A stretch of 64,000 bases of DNA from Muricea muricata (lineage: Eukaryota; Cnidaria; Anthozoa; Malacalcyonacea; Plexauridae), in NCBI GenBank assembly GCA_963855995.1, contig OY979724.1, positions 14,073,032 to 14,137,031 of the forward strand. Reading direction: 5' to 3'. Below the pieces are notes generated by a model. It searched no databases. It was not told the DNA's origin and worked only from the letters and a program-made list of their open reading frames with translations. Each line of letters starts with the position of its first letter. Position 1 is the stretch's first letter. Position numbers and translations under genes: made by a program. This document shows, in pieces, positions 34,501 through 46,882 of the stretch.

Positions 34501-37500
34501 TACGTGATAAAATAAATATGCTTTAAAACGTCTTGTTTTCAAAAGCCATAATGAGAAGGTACATATCATGCATGTAGATAGGACGTTTTCACTTTATAAT
34601 AGTAGTCATATACGCTTTTGCGATTCATGTATAAAATTCAGTAACAACCTTGTGATACAAAATAACTGCCTTGTCCAACATATTTGAATTGTTTTCGTAA
34701 TATCTATAGGGAAGAAAACAAAACAATCAAACCAACGATTCCACTGCCCCTTCGAAAAGAAACTAATTCATCCATACTTAAAGTTGTCTTTCCAAAAGCG
34801 TAAACTATGAACTATGAGCGCGCAAAGGATGACGGATTGTTTATTTAGGCCCTGATACCCAAGGAATTACCTTTGTAGCAAGTAAATTTGCCGTCATAAT
34901 TTTCCTATGTGCCCTCGATGCTGTTCCGAAGAAATTATTACCAGTTTAGAGATGAAAATACGCAATAACCCATCATCCTATACGCGCTCATAGTGTACAT
35001 TTACGCAAGTCTTTAGAAGAGCAATCTTTATTAAATGATCTGTATGATCCTCATTTCCACAGTAATTTGACTTTTCACTGAGCTTTACAATATCGGATAC
35101 TGACCTTGCAACGTCAATCATGTCCTGAGGTTTACTAAGTAGAGCCAAGTTCATCAATTCATTATCCATGCTGTTATCCTGCGGAGAGAAAAGATACATC
35201 AAACACCTCAATATACAGTAATGTTAAGTCTTAAGGCCTATCTACACGACACGATTTGTCGCATGCGATTCTTACTCTGATATATGCGATTGAGTAAACA
35301 CGCGTAAAAAACGTCAGATTTGAAATTTCACCATCAGCGCTCGTTTCCATGCGCCAGAGTAAAAATTGTATGCGACAAATCGTATCGTGTACATAGGCCT
35401 TTAGTTTTCACGCATACCTTGGCCAATCGTATTGCGTTACTGAAACACTGGGCTCGAGTGTAGAAATGTATTGCATCTTTAACACTATCCTGTGAGAAGA
35501 AGAGAATTTCGTTTCAGCTTCCACGCCTTTTCATTTCAAATGGACAATTTGCGTAATACTAACATTCGATCAAGGCAACAAGAACAAAATCTTTTTACTA
35601 CAGCTAGAAAGAGGATCCTAAGATTAGTAGAATTGCAAAGTCGGTTGCCAAAAGGCTGTAAAATACCATTTTCGTGGCAACTTTAGCTCAAAAATGGTAA
35701 CTTTTCCCGCGCGTAATACAAATTTATACAAAATTTGCAAACTTCGCAAGGCTATATTTTCCGTATTTTACAACATCTCGCCACCCAACATTGCACTTCT
35801 ACTGATTTTAAAATAGTCTTTCTAACTCTAGTAAGAGATTTCGTTCGTCCTTCGAAGTTCGGCGTTTAGTCTTCGCTCAAGCAATCGGATTGACGTACCT
35901 GGTTTTCAAACTGTCTAGCAAGGTGGTAGCTGGCTGCCCTATCTCCAGTTTCGTTGCAAATCTCTGCGGCCTAAAATAGAAAAGAAAATATGTTGAAGAA
36001 AAACAGCAACATATCTTTTATAGGCTTATTGATAAGAATCTCTAAAGTAACCGTGAGTAGCGAAGCCAGCCCGATAATTTGGCCATGCTATGCAAATTTA
36101 AATCATTATCATTATTCATTTCTTTAGAAATGGATCCTTATATGGTCTATAAACACAAAAGTTTGCATTTGCATGACAAAATGTCTGGCTGGCCTCTCCA
36201 CTGGTAACCGTGACATGTGTTGTCAATTCTTTGAGAACATACTTAGTTTCTAAAATACTGAAGGACAAAGAAAAATAAAAAGACACTACTCGTGAAGTGT
36301 TCAACACTTGTGAAGTGTTCAAGAAAATTTCATTGAGATTTAATTCACGGAAGTTTTATACAGTCTACCCAGGTTGTGAACTGCAATATTTCAGAAACAA
36401 AGTATGTTACCAAAAAGTTAACAACGAATGTTACAATTACTTCAAAGGTTTTTAATCAATAAGCCGATAAAAAATATATTAATTAATTGCTGTACAACAC
36501 AATTACAACACTCCTTGGCTCAGCTGGGTGGTTTATAGCAAAATAAAACAACACTATACCGACATGGAAGCAGGGTGTACCAAAGATCTTCCTTCATAAA
36601 AACACTTGTTAAAAAAACTGTGGATAGCAAATCTCAGCTCACCTTTTCAACATTGCCACAAAAACAATAAACTCTGACAAGAGATAAAATATCATTTGCA
36701 GCTTCGTAGTATTTCAAAGCCACGTCCATCTCACTGTTACTCTCCATATACTGCGCCCACCATTTGCGAAGGGATCTAAAAATGTATCGCGTTTAGAGAA
36801 CATCACAGCAAAGTCATCGCATGCATTGACGTTTACAAACACTGCTTGCAAAGTAATGTGTTACACTCTAGAGTTCATGGACCCAAAGGGACCCGTCAGA
36901 GGTTGAAATTCTGCTAAACTTGTATTTTCTCTAAATGCAGCGTCAAGCAAACATTTCAAAGCCCAGAATGTAAACTTAGTCATCCTTTTTTTCTGGAAAT
37001 GGAATGTCAAGTACAGTAAAACATTTTAACTACAGAGTGTAGCCTTACTTAACCTGCGTGTATTTTCTGGAAATACAACGTCAAGCAAAACATCTCAAAC
37101 TACAGAATGTCAACATACCTATCGTTCGTCTTCATGATATAATTCTCCAAATGGTTTGGATCGTCTAAAAGCATTCTCGGAACTTCGAAACGGAAAGTGT
37201 CTGATTTCTCGTAACTAGGATAAGAACATTTAGTTACCAATATGATCAATATCTGGGATAAGTTGATCAATATCTGGGATAGTACGTCTTGAAATCATTT
37301 CAAACTTTCTACACATGGCTGAATAAGACTCGTTTCTTAAAAATGTCATTTCTAGCCACTCGAAATATGTTTCTCTTATAGTTCACGAAATTGAAGACTT
37401 AAAGTACCATGTCAAGGGCTGAACTCGCACGGAATATGCTGCTACTTACTTCGCTATTGCTCCTTGAATGTTTCCGGAAGCTTCGAGAAACTTTGCGAAA

Positions 37501-40500
37501 TTGTAATATGTGCTTCTTAAATGAACTCGATCATGAAGCTCTGCTACCTCGATTGCCTACAGTAGTTAGAAGGTGTCAGTTATACATGCAGTATTCTCTG
37601 TTTAACTGCGATTTTTGATGTACGTTTTTGATTTACGTTACCTTGCTCCATTCATTACAAGCTTGATAAAAATTATTCAAGAGGTCATAACGTTTACATG
37701 ATTTATATAATCTTTCAGCCTCGTCCTAAACAAAGAAATACATAAATGGCGTATTAATAACTGTTACAAATAATTCAGCGACTGTTATAGTGTTATTTTT
37801 AGCGAGCAAGAGAGCTGGAGAAGATTTATCTAGTAATGAGAAATATCCAAAAACAATACTCCAATATTTGCTAAAGAAAAAAATTATCACGAGAGGTGCA
37901 AAAATTCTTTGGGGAGGTACTGAAAGTTTCACGAGATGTGTGAAGTGATCCTAGGGCAGGTGTGCATCTCCCCCCGATCTTCGTTTGCTCCAGTTAGTCT
38001 AGTTGACCAAAGCAAACTGGTTTAAATAAAACGTTAGTTATTCACATAGTGTACAAAGTGCTTTAGCGTACTAATTTACACGAAGTTGGTGCTTATTTCG
38101 TTTTAAAAATGTCTTAAACGTGATGGACATTAGTATTCAACAAACAGCTTTGGTTCTCGCCAGAGAGAACACCTCAAATTGTCAGAGGTGCGCATCTCCC
38201 CCCCCCCCCCGCCTTGGTTTGAGTAATGGTCCAGTTAGTCTACTTGACCGGTTCTCCAGTTTGCTGATGTTATAATATAATATACGAGATTGCCGATATA
38301 CGTGAGTGAATGTACATAAACGTGACTTACCAACATGTTTAACTGAACAGCAAGACTGGCAACACGAGCATCATGTTCCGGTTCTTTCATTGCTTTCCTT
38401 AAAGCTTTCGCAGCTCTGGCATTTTTCATATTTCCCAGACAGACTGAAGCAACATCAAGTCGTTTTGTTTTCACACACATCCGCGCCATGTTCTCCCACA
38501 CCGACTCACTGCAATATATCAAACATGTCAATACAATTTTGTTCAAAAAAGCACAGGGGTGTACCTGACTTCGATCAAGTGCGCCTGCATGTCCTGAGGC
38601 CACGGTGCAACAACGTAGGAAAGTTGGGCATATACCAAGACCATTTCTATTTCGGGGTATTCCCTGTTTCTGGTCTAATTCGGGGTTAAAGCTTAACACA
38701 CTATTTTAGTTTTGTGTTTTTCTACATCTCTGCTTATTCTGACTAACTCTACTACTGATACCGACAAGATTTGTGATGAAATATATCCAAGCTTCTGAAC
38801 AAGCTGTTAGGAAACGTCCTGCGAATCAACGCTCCCAGGTTAAAGAAAGTCAGGGGTGTTATGACGCATTCTTAATCACTGTATTACTTAATTTTGTATC
38901 GCTGTTTTACGCACCTTTTGATAAGTTTGATTGCTTTGAAAGCTTCGTCCATATTTCCTATGGCAGACAGATAACTGAAGTTCAACATTGCTTGTCTTGC
39001 TTCATTTGTTCCATCTTCCAGACCATCAAAACCTCGCATAGTTCTTCTTGTTGTTACACGCTGTGATCCAAGAGGAAGAACTGCACCACCAACTCTTTTC
39101 TTTTCTTCTAGTACTTCACTTCTCTAGTAGAAATACACCATTCCAATTCAAACTTCAAGTAAGATACTTCAAATGAGATAGGTGTACTCAGTAAGGAGAG
39201 GTATACTGTATATTAAATATTAGTCGTTGTTAACTAACCTTTATTGCAAAGTACAAGTACGGAACGTGAATACCTAAGAAGCCTAGAAAATGAAGAAAAA
39301 GAGTTAGAAGATACATACACATAGGACGGAAGAAAGGCTATTCCATAGCCTTTGATCAATTCTTTGCCAGTACCTGTGTAGTTTGCCTCTTCAGCAAATT
39401 GATCCAACAATATAATTCCATTGTCAGGAGTACTGAATAATGTCACAATTAAGGCATTTGGCTGATGAAAGCAAAGTAAAATATGATTCCGTTAGCTTCG
39501 TTAATTGCACACACTTGTTAAGAAAGATATTTGAATGTATAGACATACTAATACGTCCGTATTCTGTGAGTCATCTTGAACAACGTCAAGCTTTTCAGGA
39601 GCGAGAACAGCTTGACAAACCAACAGTTTCGATTCTGTAGGATCCCAATACTGTAAATTAGGATATCTTCCAGCTACTTCAAGTGATTGTTCAGTCTTTT
39701 CAGTATCTTGATCATTACATCCGGTGCTGAAGTCAAATGCCTGAACGAGATCGAGTTCAATATCCCACACAAATAATCTTGAATCAGGAACACCGTCACC
39801 CTAAATTCAAACAATACTTTGTAATTCACTCTTAAATACCAAAGAGAGTCAGCTGGATAATGTCATGACAAAAAGGTGTTCTGGACACAATGTAATAATA
39901 GCTTTACCTTTTCACAAGTGACACAAACTTTGCTGCCAGAACAATTTACTTTTGCAGACTTGATTTTTCCAATCCCAGGAACTGCCGTTTCGAAGCATTT
40001 TATAGATCCATGAGGTTTCGCCTCTCTGTGAACAATAACAATATGCTGGTTCTGTAAACTCAGCTATACTGCAGAGCAAATGACACAGGGGCAAGTCTCT
40101 AAGAGAAGGGTAACATTGTTAACGGTAACATTGTTAACGGTAACTGATAATGTACCTTCTTGACAGATCCCACATTTTTATGAAGCCCAAGTTAGTGGCG
40201 GCGACTAAGTACGAAGCACAGGTATCAATTATGATCGGGTCTCCTTCTGATTCATGAAATGAGAGAGTTTGTTTAACAGTTCCCTAGAAGAAAGACAATA
40301 AACTATATAATTCACATAGTGTACAAAGTGCTGTGCCGTACTAATTTACAAGAAGTTGGTGCCTATTTCGTCTTAAAAAATATCTTAAATGTGATGGACA
40401 TCAGTATTCTACAAACGACTTTGGTTTTAGGAAGACCTTCAATTGTTAGTAGGAAAAATAACTTACCTGGAAGGTCCGTACTTGTATTTTGCCTGGCTCA

Positions 40501-43500
40501 ACTGTATATACACTCTGATCATGAGCAACCACAGCAAGAGAATCAGACGAGAATGAACCTAGCATTAAATCATACTATTTAATTAAAGAAACAACACATC
40601 AAATAGCAGGCATTGTCACCCTAAAAAGTCATAAAGTATGCTTGCTCTTGTCTACTAAATCCACAGCACTGTGGTTACAGGTCTCAAAGGCGTAGGCTCG
40701 AATACATTTCGTCACGAAAATATTTCGTGTACTTAAATTGGATAAGACTCGCTATCAATCTCGTTTGACCCGACAGCTCAATTGCTGAAGCGACGGAAAC
40801 CCGAAGTTGCCAGTTCAAATCCCGCTCGAGATAACGAATTTTTAGTGTTCTCTGCAATGTTAGATTGATATGAATCTACTAAACTTCCCTAAGCGTTCAC
40901 GGCTTGGATCACGGAATTGATGATTGCTTACTAGAGATGTGCGATAAAGCGAAAATCTCGGTTGGTTCGGTTTATTCTTGGAACCGACATTGGCACCGAG
41001 TGTGCGTAAAACAACTGACAGTCTGGTTGTCCACGTGACCCTGCTTCGTCTATAACTTGTGCAAACTTTTAAAGAAAGAGAGCAAAAATATGGTCCAAAG
41101 TTAGTTTATTCTTAAGAGACCAGTGTTAAAGTGATGTATGCAAAATTTCAACTGATTTCGATGCAAAATGCAAAGGTTCTGAACCAAGACAGGTAGGACG
41201 TAAAAAGAGCCATTGGGAGGCCAAACGGATAAAATCATGGGCAAGCTGAAACATAATTACAATGCATTTCCAGAACTCCAAAGTAAGTCTTTTTCACAAT
41301 AAACAGAGAAGGAAGTGATGAACATAATTTTGTACAGCACCTTTGTGAAACATTATCAATAAAAATGGACGAAACAGACTGCAGTGGTAAGTTTTGAGGG
41401 TTTTGGATGGTTATACATGTCGTTGAGCACTCTTTTGTATTTTGCAAACCACAACTAACACGTTTGTATATAATATGGATACTTTTCGTTCATTTAACTT
41501 GAACAAGTTGTTAACCTTTAAGTTTTGGTAAGTTATTGAGCAAATATCTCTCGAATACATTTTTTGTTTAAAAGAACCGAAACCGACACCGAACGAAGCT
41601 TCTTTCAGCCCAAAGAAAAACCCCGAAAATAGAACCCAGATGAAATCTTGTGGAATCACGCAGCTCTAACTAACTCCTACTCAGAGTCGCATAGGTGATT
41701 ATGGTAAAGCATAAAATAGGGTATTTACCAGCAGCTCTGACCATCGTCATATCAGATGACACTTCATAAACAACCACACGTTTACCATCCCAAACAACCA
41801 CATGATCCTAGAAATGAGATTCAAAAATGATCTTATAGACGCTTGATCTGAGACAGGACTTTCTAGAATGTGTAGACGCATTGTCAAACCTTGAGCATGT
41901 AAACGCCTTTAATATGTATGTCAGTTTTAAGATCGTGACAGTAATCTGTCACAAAGTTCTCTATTGTCAGTTGACTTGGAGAAATTTGGATTGCAGCAAC
42001 CTGGAAAAAAAGGGAAAATTAGTAAGTTTAAACTGCTTGAGTTAGAAAAAAACTGACATGCAATGTATGTGGAGATATTAAACAAACCGTTGCATACCAT
42101 TTGGTTAAAATGTATATTCATAACTTGTTCTTTGAGGATGACAACTGATGATCCAACATTAGCACCAAGAACTCCCTTTCCTCCGCCCCACTAACAATAA
42201 AAAAGATAAAAAGTTGGTGTCTTGACTAGCCATAATGCTGAACATTTAGTCGTATAGCCAAAGACTTTTTTAAACCAATATTAAGTGCGTGATTAATTAA
42301 CAGAGCTAGAAGAAAAGTCTACTGACATCATGCAACAGACTTGTTACAATATCTGGATGTGATCACACACTATGTAACTACTTCCTTTTCTCGTGCTGCG
42401 TCGATGTGCGCACTGTAATGAATCGATGTCACGTAACAGATTTATGTCTAATTGCTACACACTGCTGGTAGAAAACTATCAATCGTTTATGAATTTCTTG
42501 TAAGTCTTCAAATCCACAAACAGAACTACCCTTCCATTGTCCTCATTTTGAAATCATTGTAATATATGTAACTTGGTAACCCCTTTGATCTCTGTAATCC
42601 ACGTAACGTCTGTAATGTTGGTTATCTTTGTAATCTTTAAAATATCTGTTCTCTGTCAACCCATAACGTCTGTAATGTTGGTTTTGTAATCTTTAAAATA
42701 TCTGTTATTTCTGTCACCCCGTAACGTCTATAATTCCCAAAGTATTAAGAAACAAACCTGGAGTTGCAATACAGGTTCTTGTATAACTGAAGGAGATGAT
42801 AATTCCCATTTCTTTTCTCCGTCAATATCCGCTCCAGTCTTATTTTTCACACTATGCCACATCGCTATCTTTCCAAGGTTTGTTCCACCGGCAAGAATTC
42901 CTGCAAAGACGAAATACAGCTAGACGACTTGCCATCAAAACGAAGGAGAAACATCACAATCATGAGCCAACCAGACGGCCATAAATCTCAACTAGACGGT
43001 GAAAAAGGAAACGCTATAACAATTAAGACATTATTTCTTACCTTTCACAGAAGAATAAGCTATGCACGTGATAACTTCACCATGATCATAACCAGCAATC
43101 TCTAATCCCAAAATGTAATTCTCATTTTGATTTATATCTAACATCCTGCAAAAAAATATAAAATGTTATGCGTCATGTGGCAAATGGAAAAACAGAGAAA
43201 ACTAAATCTCTAAAACCTCCAACTGAAGCATTCTTTCGGGGTTTTCTCTAAGGTCCATTTTTGCAGAGTTTACTGTTTAGGTGAACTGCAGGAGATTGGA
43301 CGAAGTTGTCCCCAAAAGTAGCTGCTGAAAAGGGGGGAGGGGATTATTACAAACTATAAAGCCTAGTTTCTCTTGTGTTGTGAAATGATTTCCAACATTT
43401 CTTCTCAATTCTTTCTCAGATCCGAGTTTAAAAACAATATTCTACCCATGACGATACAAATCAAACAACATGACTTTAACTTAACATTCTTCTTTTCATA

Positions 43501-46067
43501 ATAGCCATGTAAAAACTTCACTGAATTGTGATGTTGTGGATATCTACTGTAGATAGTCAGAAACATTAAAGAATAATATCTATACTCTACAAATTTACCT
43601 TAACACAGTTTCACCAGATGCTGTAGCCAACACTCCTTGACCTGCCCAGACAATATAACGATCTCCTGGGCCCGCAGTAATCTTCACCTGCAAAATACAT
43701 TGTCGTTAGAAAGTACTAGATACAGCTATTAACCTAGCAAATGAAAATAATACCTTCATCATTTCAGTTGTATTTCCATCACGTGAGATGGAATGTTGAG
43801 TTAACATCATATTGTCTGTGACAGTGACCAAAACATCTTTGCTTTCATAATAAAGTAATGTTTTTACACTCCCATCTACTGCAAATGATGCTGTTGTATG
43901 GCCTTTGTCATCAACAAAAAACACACTTCCTAAAATTCAAATACCAGAGTATAACATGTTAGAGCCATACAATTCTATAGTATAGTCTTCTTAGAGATAC
44001 AGTAATTTAGGATCAACTGTCATTGATCCAGGGTTATAACAGGAGGAAACCTAAACTAAACTAACTTTATTTATGCTGGATAGCTCTATCAGTTCTAAAC
44101 TGTTCTTCCTAGAGGTCCAGTAAAGATCATCTCTTATCGATCCAGTGACACTACAGGAGAAAACCTTAACTAAACTAGCTTTATTTATACTGGATAGCTC
44201 TATCAGTTCTAAACTGTTCTTCCTAGAGGTCCAGTAAGGATAATCTCTGATTGAACTAGTTTTACTATAGGAGAAAATCTAAACTAGACTAATTTTATTT
44301 AATGTACTACCCAAGAATTGAGAATATAATAATTTAATTAACAATGTTTACCATCAGCAGTTCCAAAGAAGAATGAATTTGCAAATTGATTTGAAGATTG
44401 CTTTTTTCCTTTAACTGATGAGAAAAGATCCAATGCTTTCTCATCTCCATTGACAGCAGCACTTGCCAAGCCAACCATGTCTCTGAATGGAGAACAAGAT
44501 AATAATGACTAGTAGATAAGTACTGTAATAACAAGTCAAGCCAGCTAACAGAACAAGACTGAGAAAACTTGTCAATGATATAATTTAAAGTAAACAATGT
44601 AATATACTAAATGAAGCATTAGTTAACTTAAGCAAACTAATGCAGCCAGGTTAACAAAATATCGATAAACTTTTGAACTTACACTGGGTTTTCTTGTACA
44701 AGTGGTGGTTTAAAGAGACAATATGTTATGGCAGAACCACAGTCATGTTGATGTAAAGGTGCTTGTGATATTCTCCCTTTGGAGTCTGTTTTCCATATTG
44801 CCAGCTGGCCCTCCTGAAGGCAAACAATTTTACATTATTTCACACTTCTATATAGTAGGACACGGTAGACTTGGACAGTAGATATTGTATTTCCAGCACT
44901 GCAATGACATGTTTACACCAAAGAAAGCACCATTTTTGAAATCTGCACAAAACCTTGTGGACATTGAAAACATGCCAAAATGTTGACTATATTGTAATTT
45001 CTTAATTTTCCTAGTATTCAGTTGGAATACTGACAATATATGTCCAGCATGGGAAATTAAAATCTCATATTGTAGTTTAGTGGTTCCTAAAATTTCGAAA
45101 AGTTTTTGTTAAATGTTATAAAAAGATTATAGCATTCTGATTTGTGAATTAACAGAAAGTTGTGAATCTTTTGAGGAACACAAATGAATTAGTCAAATAT
45201 TTTCAGAATGCTTCTATTGCTTCAACTGTAACTCACAACATCATTATATGTACTATATTCCAGTATTCTCATTGGTTGAGAGCCTACAGTGGTTATGCAT
45301 ATTTTCGCACAGACAAAATAAATCTCGTGTATCCGTCAAGTTTAAATTTTGAACTTGACAAATACGACATTTATTTGGCAGATAACGCTGACCTCGGTCT
45401 GAGTAATTCTGAGTAACCTACTCAGTCTCATCCAATAATTTTTAAATATTACCTGGTCTCCGGTAACAAGGCGATGACCGCTATGACTCCATTTCACTGT
45501 GTTGATTTTACTCTTGTGAATACTATATACTTCATGTAAAGCTTTCTCATGTTCATTCCATGTAAGCAACTCTCCACTGGTCCAGCCCACTGCGATAATC
45601 TTACGAACTGGATGCCATGACATTGAACTAACTTGGGATGAAGCACGATTCAAATTTGACTCCTCAAGCAGTTCACCCTGACAATGTATATTAAAAGTTT
45701 ATTTGAGATATGTTAAAATCAATATACCTGTAGCATAGCACTTATTTTCCTCGATTGGCAATCAATATCTCATACTAACTTTGCCAGTGCCTGCAGTGCA
45801 GTCAACACAGAAAAATATGGGTTCTCTCACCAACTGAAATGATATTTTTGTGTGCTGCTGACTGACAGTTGAGTCTTGCCATGCCTACAGCTTACAAGTG
45901 TGAAAAACTATACTACAAAATACCTCGTCTAGATAAAAATTAACCGAACCACCATTATCAGACGAATTCTTGGATGCAACAGCCAGAAGTGCATATGTGC
46001 TGTGCCATAAGAGATCAGTATTTGATGTAGTAGCACTTTGGATACGATTGTCAAAATAAACAGCCAT
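31571..46067 (-). CDS. IFT140: Intraflagellar transport protein 140 (IFT-A subunit)
   Basis: IFT140 is a core subunit of the IFT-A complex, which drives retrograde transport in cilia and import of membrane proteins. About 33 short exons on the minus strand can be chained. The ATG is at 46067 ([16 protein letters not shown]). The N-terminal half has two WD40 propellers (for example [44 protein letters not shown]). The C-terminal half has TPR-like helical repeats: [18 protein letters not shown] at 38515-38330, [17 protein letters not shown] near 35150, [16 protein letters not shown] near 33500, [16 protein letters not shown] near 33130, and [18 protein letters not shown] near 32230. The last exon ends EELQNGFD with TGA at 31571-31573, after an acidic tail as in vertebrate IFT140. 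Conserved blocks match the human order throughout, so it appears intact. It is head-to-head with B9D1. Introns carry a MITE, a tRNA-like unit and several duplicated segments. Confidence 0.95.
35234..35400. mobile_element. 167 bp MITE with TTA target site
   Basis: The left end AGGCCTATCTACACGAC and inverted right end AGGCCTATGTACACGAT continue inward as CGATTTGTCGCAT on both arms. TTA lies on each side. A 3 bp TTA duplication is typical of PIF/Harbinger elements. It is in an IFT140 intron. Confidence 0.75.
35605..35835. mobile_element. Foldback element related to 59434-59698
   Basis: The outer inverted termini are CTAGAAAGAGGATCC-like and AGTAGAATTGCAA against TTGCACTTCTACT. The right half (CCCGCGCGTAATACAA, then CTATATTTTCCGTATTTTACAA) matches the right half of the element at 59434-59698. 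It is in an IFT140 intron. Confidence 0.6.
36920..37125. repeat. Threefold degenerate intronic repeat
   Basis: Three units of about 55-75 bp each contain TTTTCTGGAAAT or a variant, then GTCAAG, AAAACAT and ACAGAATGT. They lie between IFT140 exons near 36640-36790 and 37115-37220. Confidence 0.55.
38033..38150. repeat. Intronic duplicate, copy 1 (copy 2 at about 40313-40432)
   Basis: The segment from TTCACATAGTGTACAAAG to AAACAGCTTTGG matches about 40313-40432 in the same orientation with roughly 10% differences. Both lie in IFT140 introns. Next to copy 1, a second local duplication (GCATCTCCCCCC followed by CCAGTTAGTCTA) occurs at 37967-38000 and 38190-38245. Confidence 0.75.
40313..40432. 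repeat. Intronic duplicate, copy 2
   Basis: Partner of the segment at 38033-38150. It includes TGATGGACATCAGTATTC where copy 1 has TGATGGACATTAGTATTC. It is non-coding and intronic to IFT140. Confidence 0.75.
40761..40833 (+). mobile_element. tRNA-like SINE head
   Basis: TCGTTTGACCCGACAGC leads into an A-box-like AGCTCAATTGCTGAAG and, about 35 bp later, a B-box (AGTTCAAATCCC). The overall length of about 73 bp fits a tRNA, but the acceptor arm does not pair well (TCGTTTG against CGCTCGA is poor). It is best read as a tRNA-derived SINE remnant in an IFT140 intron. Confidence 0.5.
42590..42735. repeat. Two to three copies of a 55-65 bp tandem unit
   Basis: Units contain AACGTCTGTAATGTTGG, TTTGTAATCTTTAAAA and ATATCTGTT. 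The last is partial. It lies between IFT140 exons. Confidence 0.7.
44010..44300. repeat. Inverse-orientation copies of the 1-400 repeat
   Basis: Two and a half units carry TTTATTTATGCTGGATAG and CTTCCTAGAGGTCCAG, the reverse complement of the unit at 1-400, in an IFT140 intron. More diverged than the first array, with the third unit decayed. Confidence 0.85.
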
Positions 46068-46882
46068 TTCTTTTATATTTTATGTCATCGTGAACATGTT
46101 GATTACCCAAAATATCCTTTACCAGGTGATTAAATCAACATAGAATGGATCAAGCCTTCTTTAACCCTATAACTTCACTTGTGGGACACCATGAAACTTA
46201 TTTCAAGTTATCACATGTAGAATACATAGAAATTGCCAGTAACCAATTGAAATTCTTGACTTTTGATATCAGTACAGTAAAGAATTATCCACTTTCTCGT
46301 ATTTTCACGTATTATAGCAACACATTAAAAACAAATTTATACAAAATCCACCTTGGTCGCCTATTCCTGTCAGCCGTTGCTAATGGTGATGTAAACAAGT
46401 ATTATAAAGTCACGTATTTTACCCAGTTCTTTTCCTCCTCTGGCCCTTAAAAACCACAAACTAGGTGAATAGATATCTGTAGCCCAACATGGCACACGTT
46501 AAGTTTCGCTAAAACATCAAATATTGTTTTATTTTACCTGTTTTTTACAACAAAATACCCGACTTGCTTTTTAAAAAATAAAACGAAGGATTATAGGTAT
46601 ATTTAGGGTCGTTTTGGTACATTTGTTTCCACTTTTTTTGTAAAATTTCCACTATATTTTAGGCTACCGCTCAGTAGAATGAGTAAATGTCGGCTTATTT
46701 TAGGATAATTCTGCTCTTTAGTCTGCTCTTTGATATCATTATGCATCACTATAAACATTTTTCATGCGACAGGCAGATTAAAAAACGGTTCATTTTTGGT
46801 TTAATTTGAAAACTCTAAAAATTTCCTCTCATTAGGGTCTTTACTGGATAAATATTGATAAACGTATCTACTTAGTTCAAAT
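46068..46882. promoter_or_regulatory. Shared upstream region of IFT140 and B9D1
   Basis: The ATGs of two oppositely transcribed ciliary genes lie 815 bp apart, so this stretch must hold both promoters and 5' leaders. It is AT-rich with no obvious TATA pair or CpG island by eye. A plus-strand frame at 46145-46450 has no recognisable domain. See the X-box-like site at 46376-46390. Confidence 0.6.
46376..46390 (-). promoter_or_regulatory. X-box-like (RFX) site
   Basis: On the minus strand, ATCACC-ATT-AGCAAC fits the degenerate RFX consensus RYYRYY-N(1-3)-RRNRAC at every position. It lies about 310 bp before the IFT140 ATG and 490 bp before the B9D1 ATG. By my arithmetic the consensus is loose enough that about 0.6 matches are expected by chance in 815 bp, so the site is only suggestive. 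Confidence 0.3.

Noticed and set aside
46145-46450. 101-codon plus-strand frame between IFT140 and B9D1
   Set aside because: No domain, no splice link to B9D1, and it covers the putative shared promoter.
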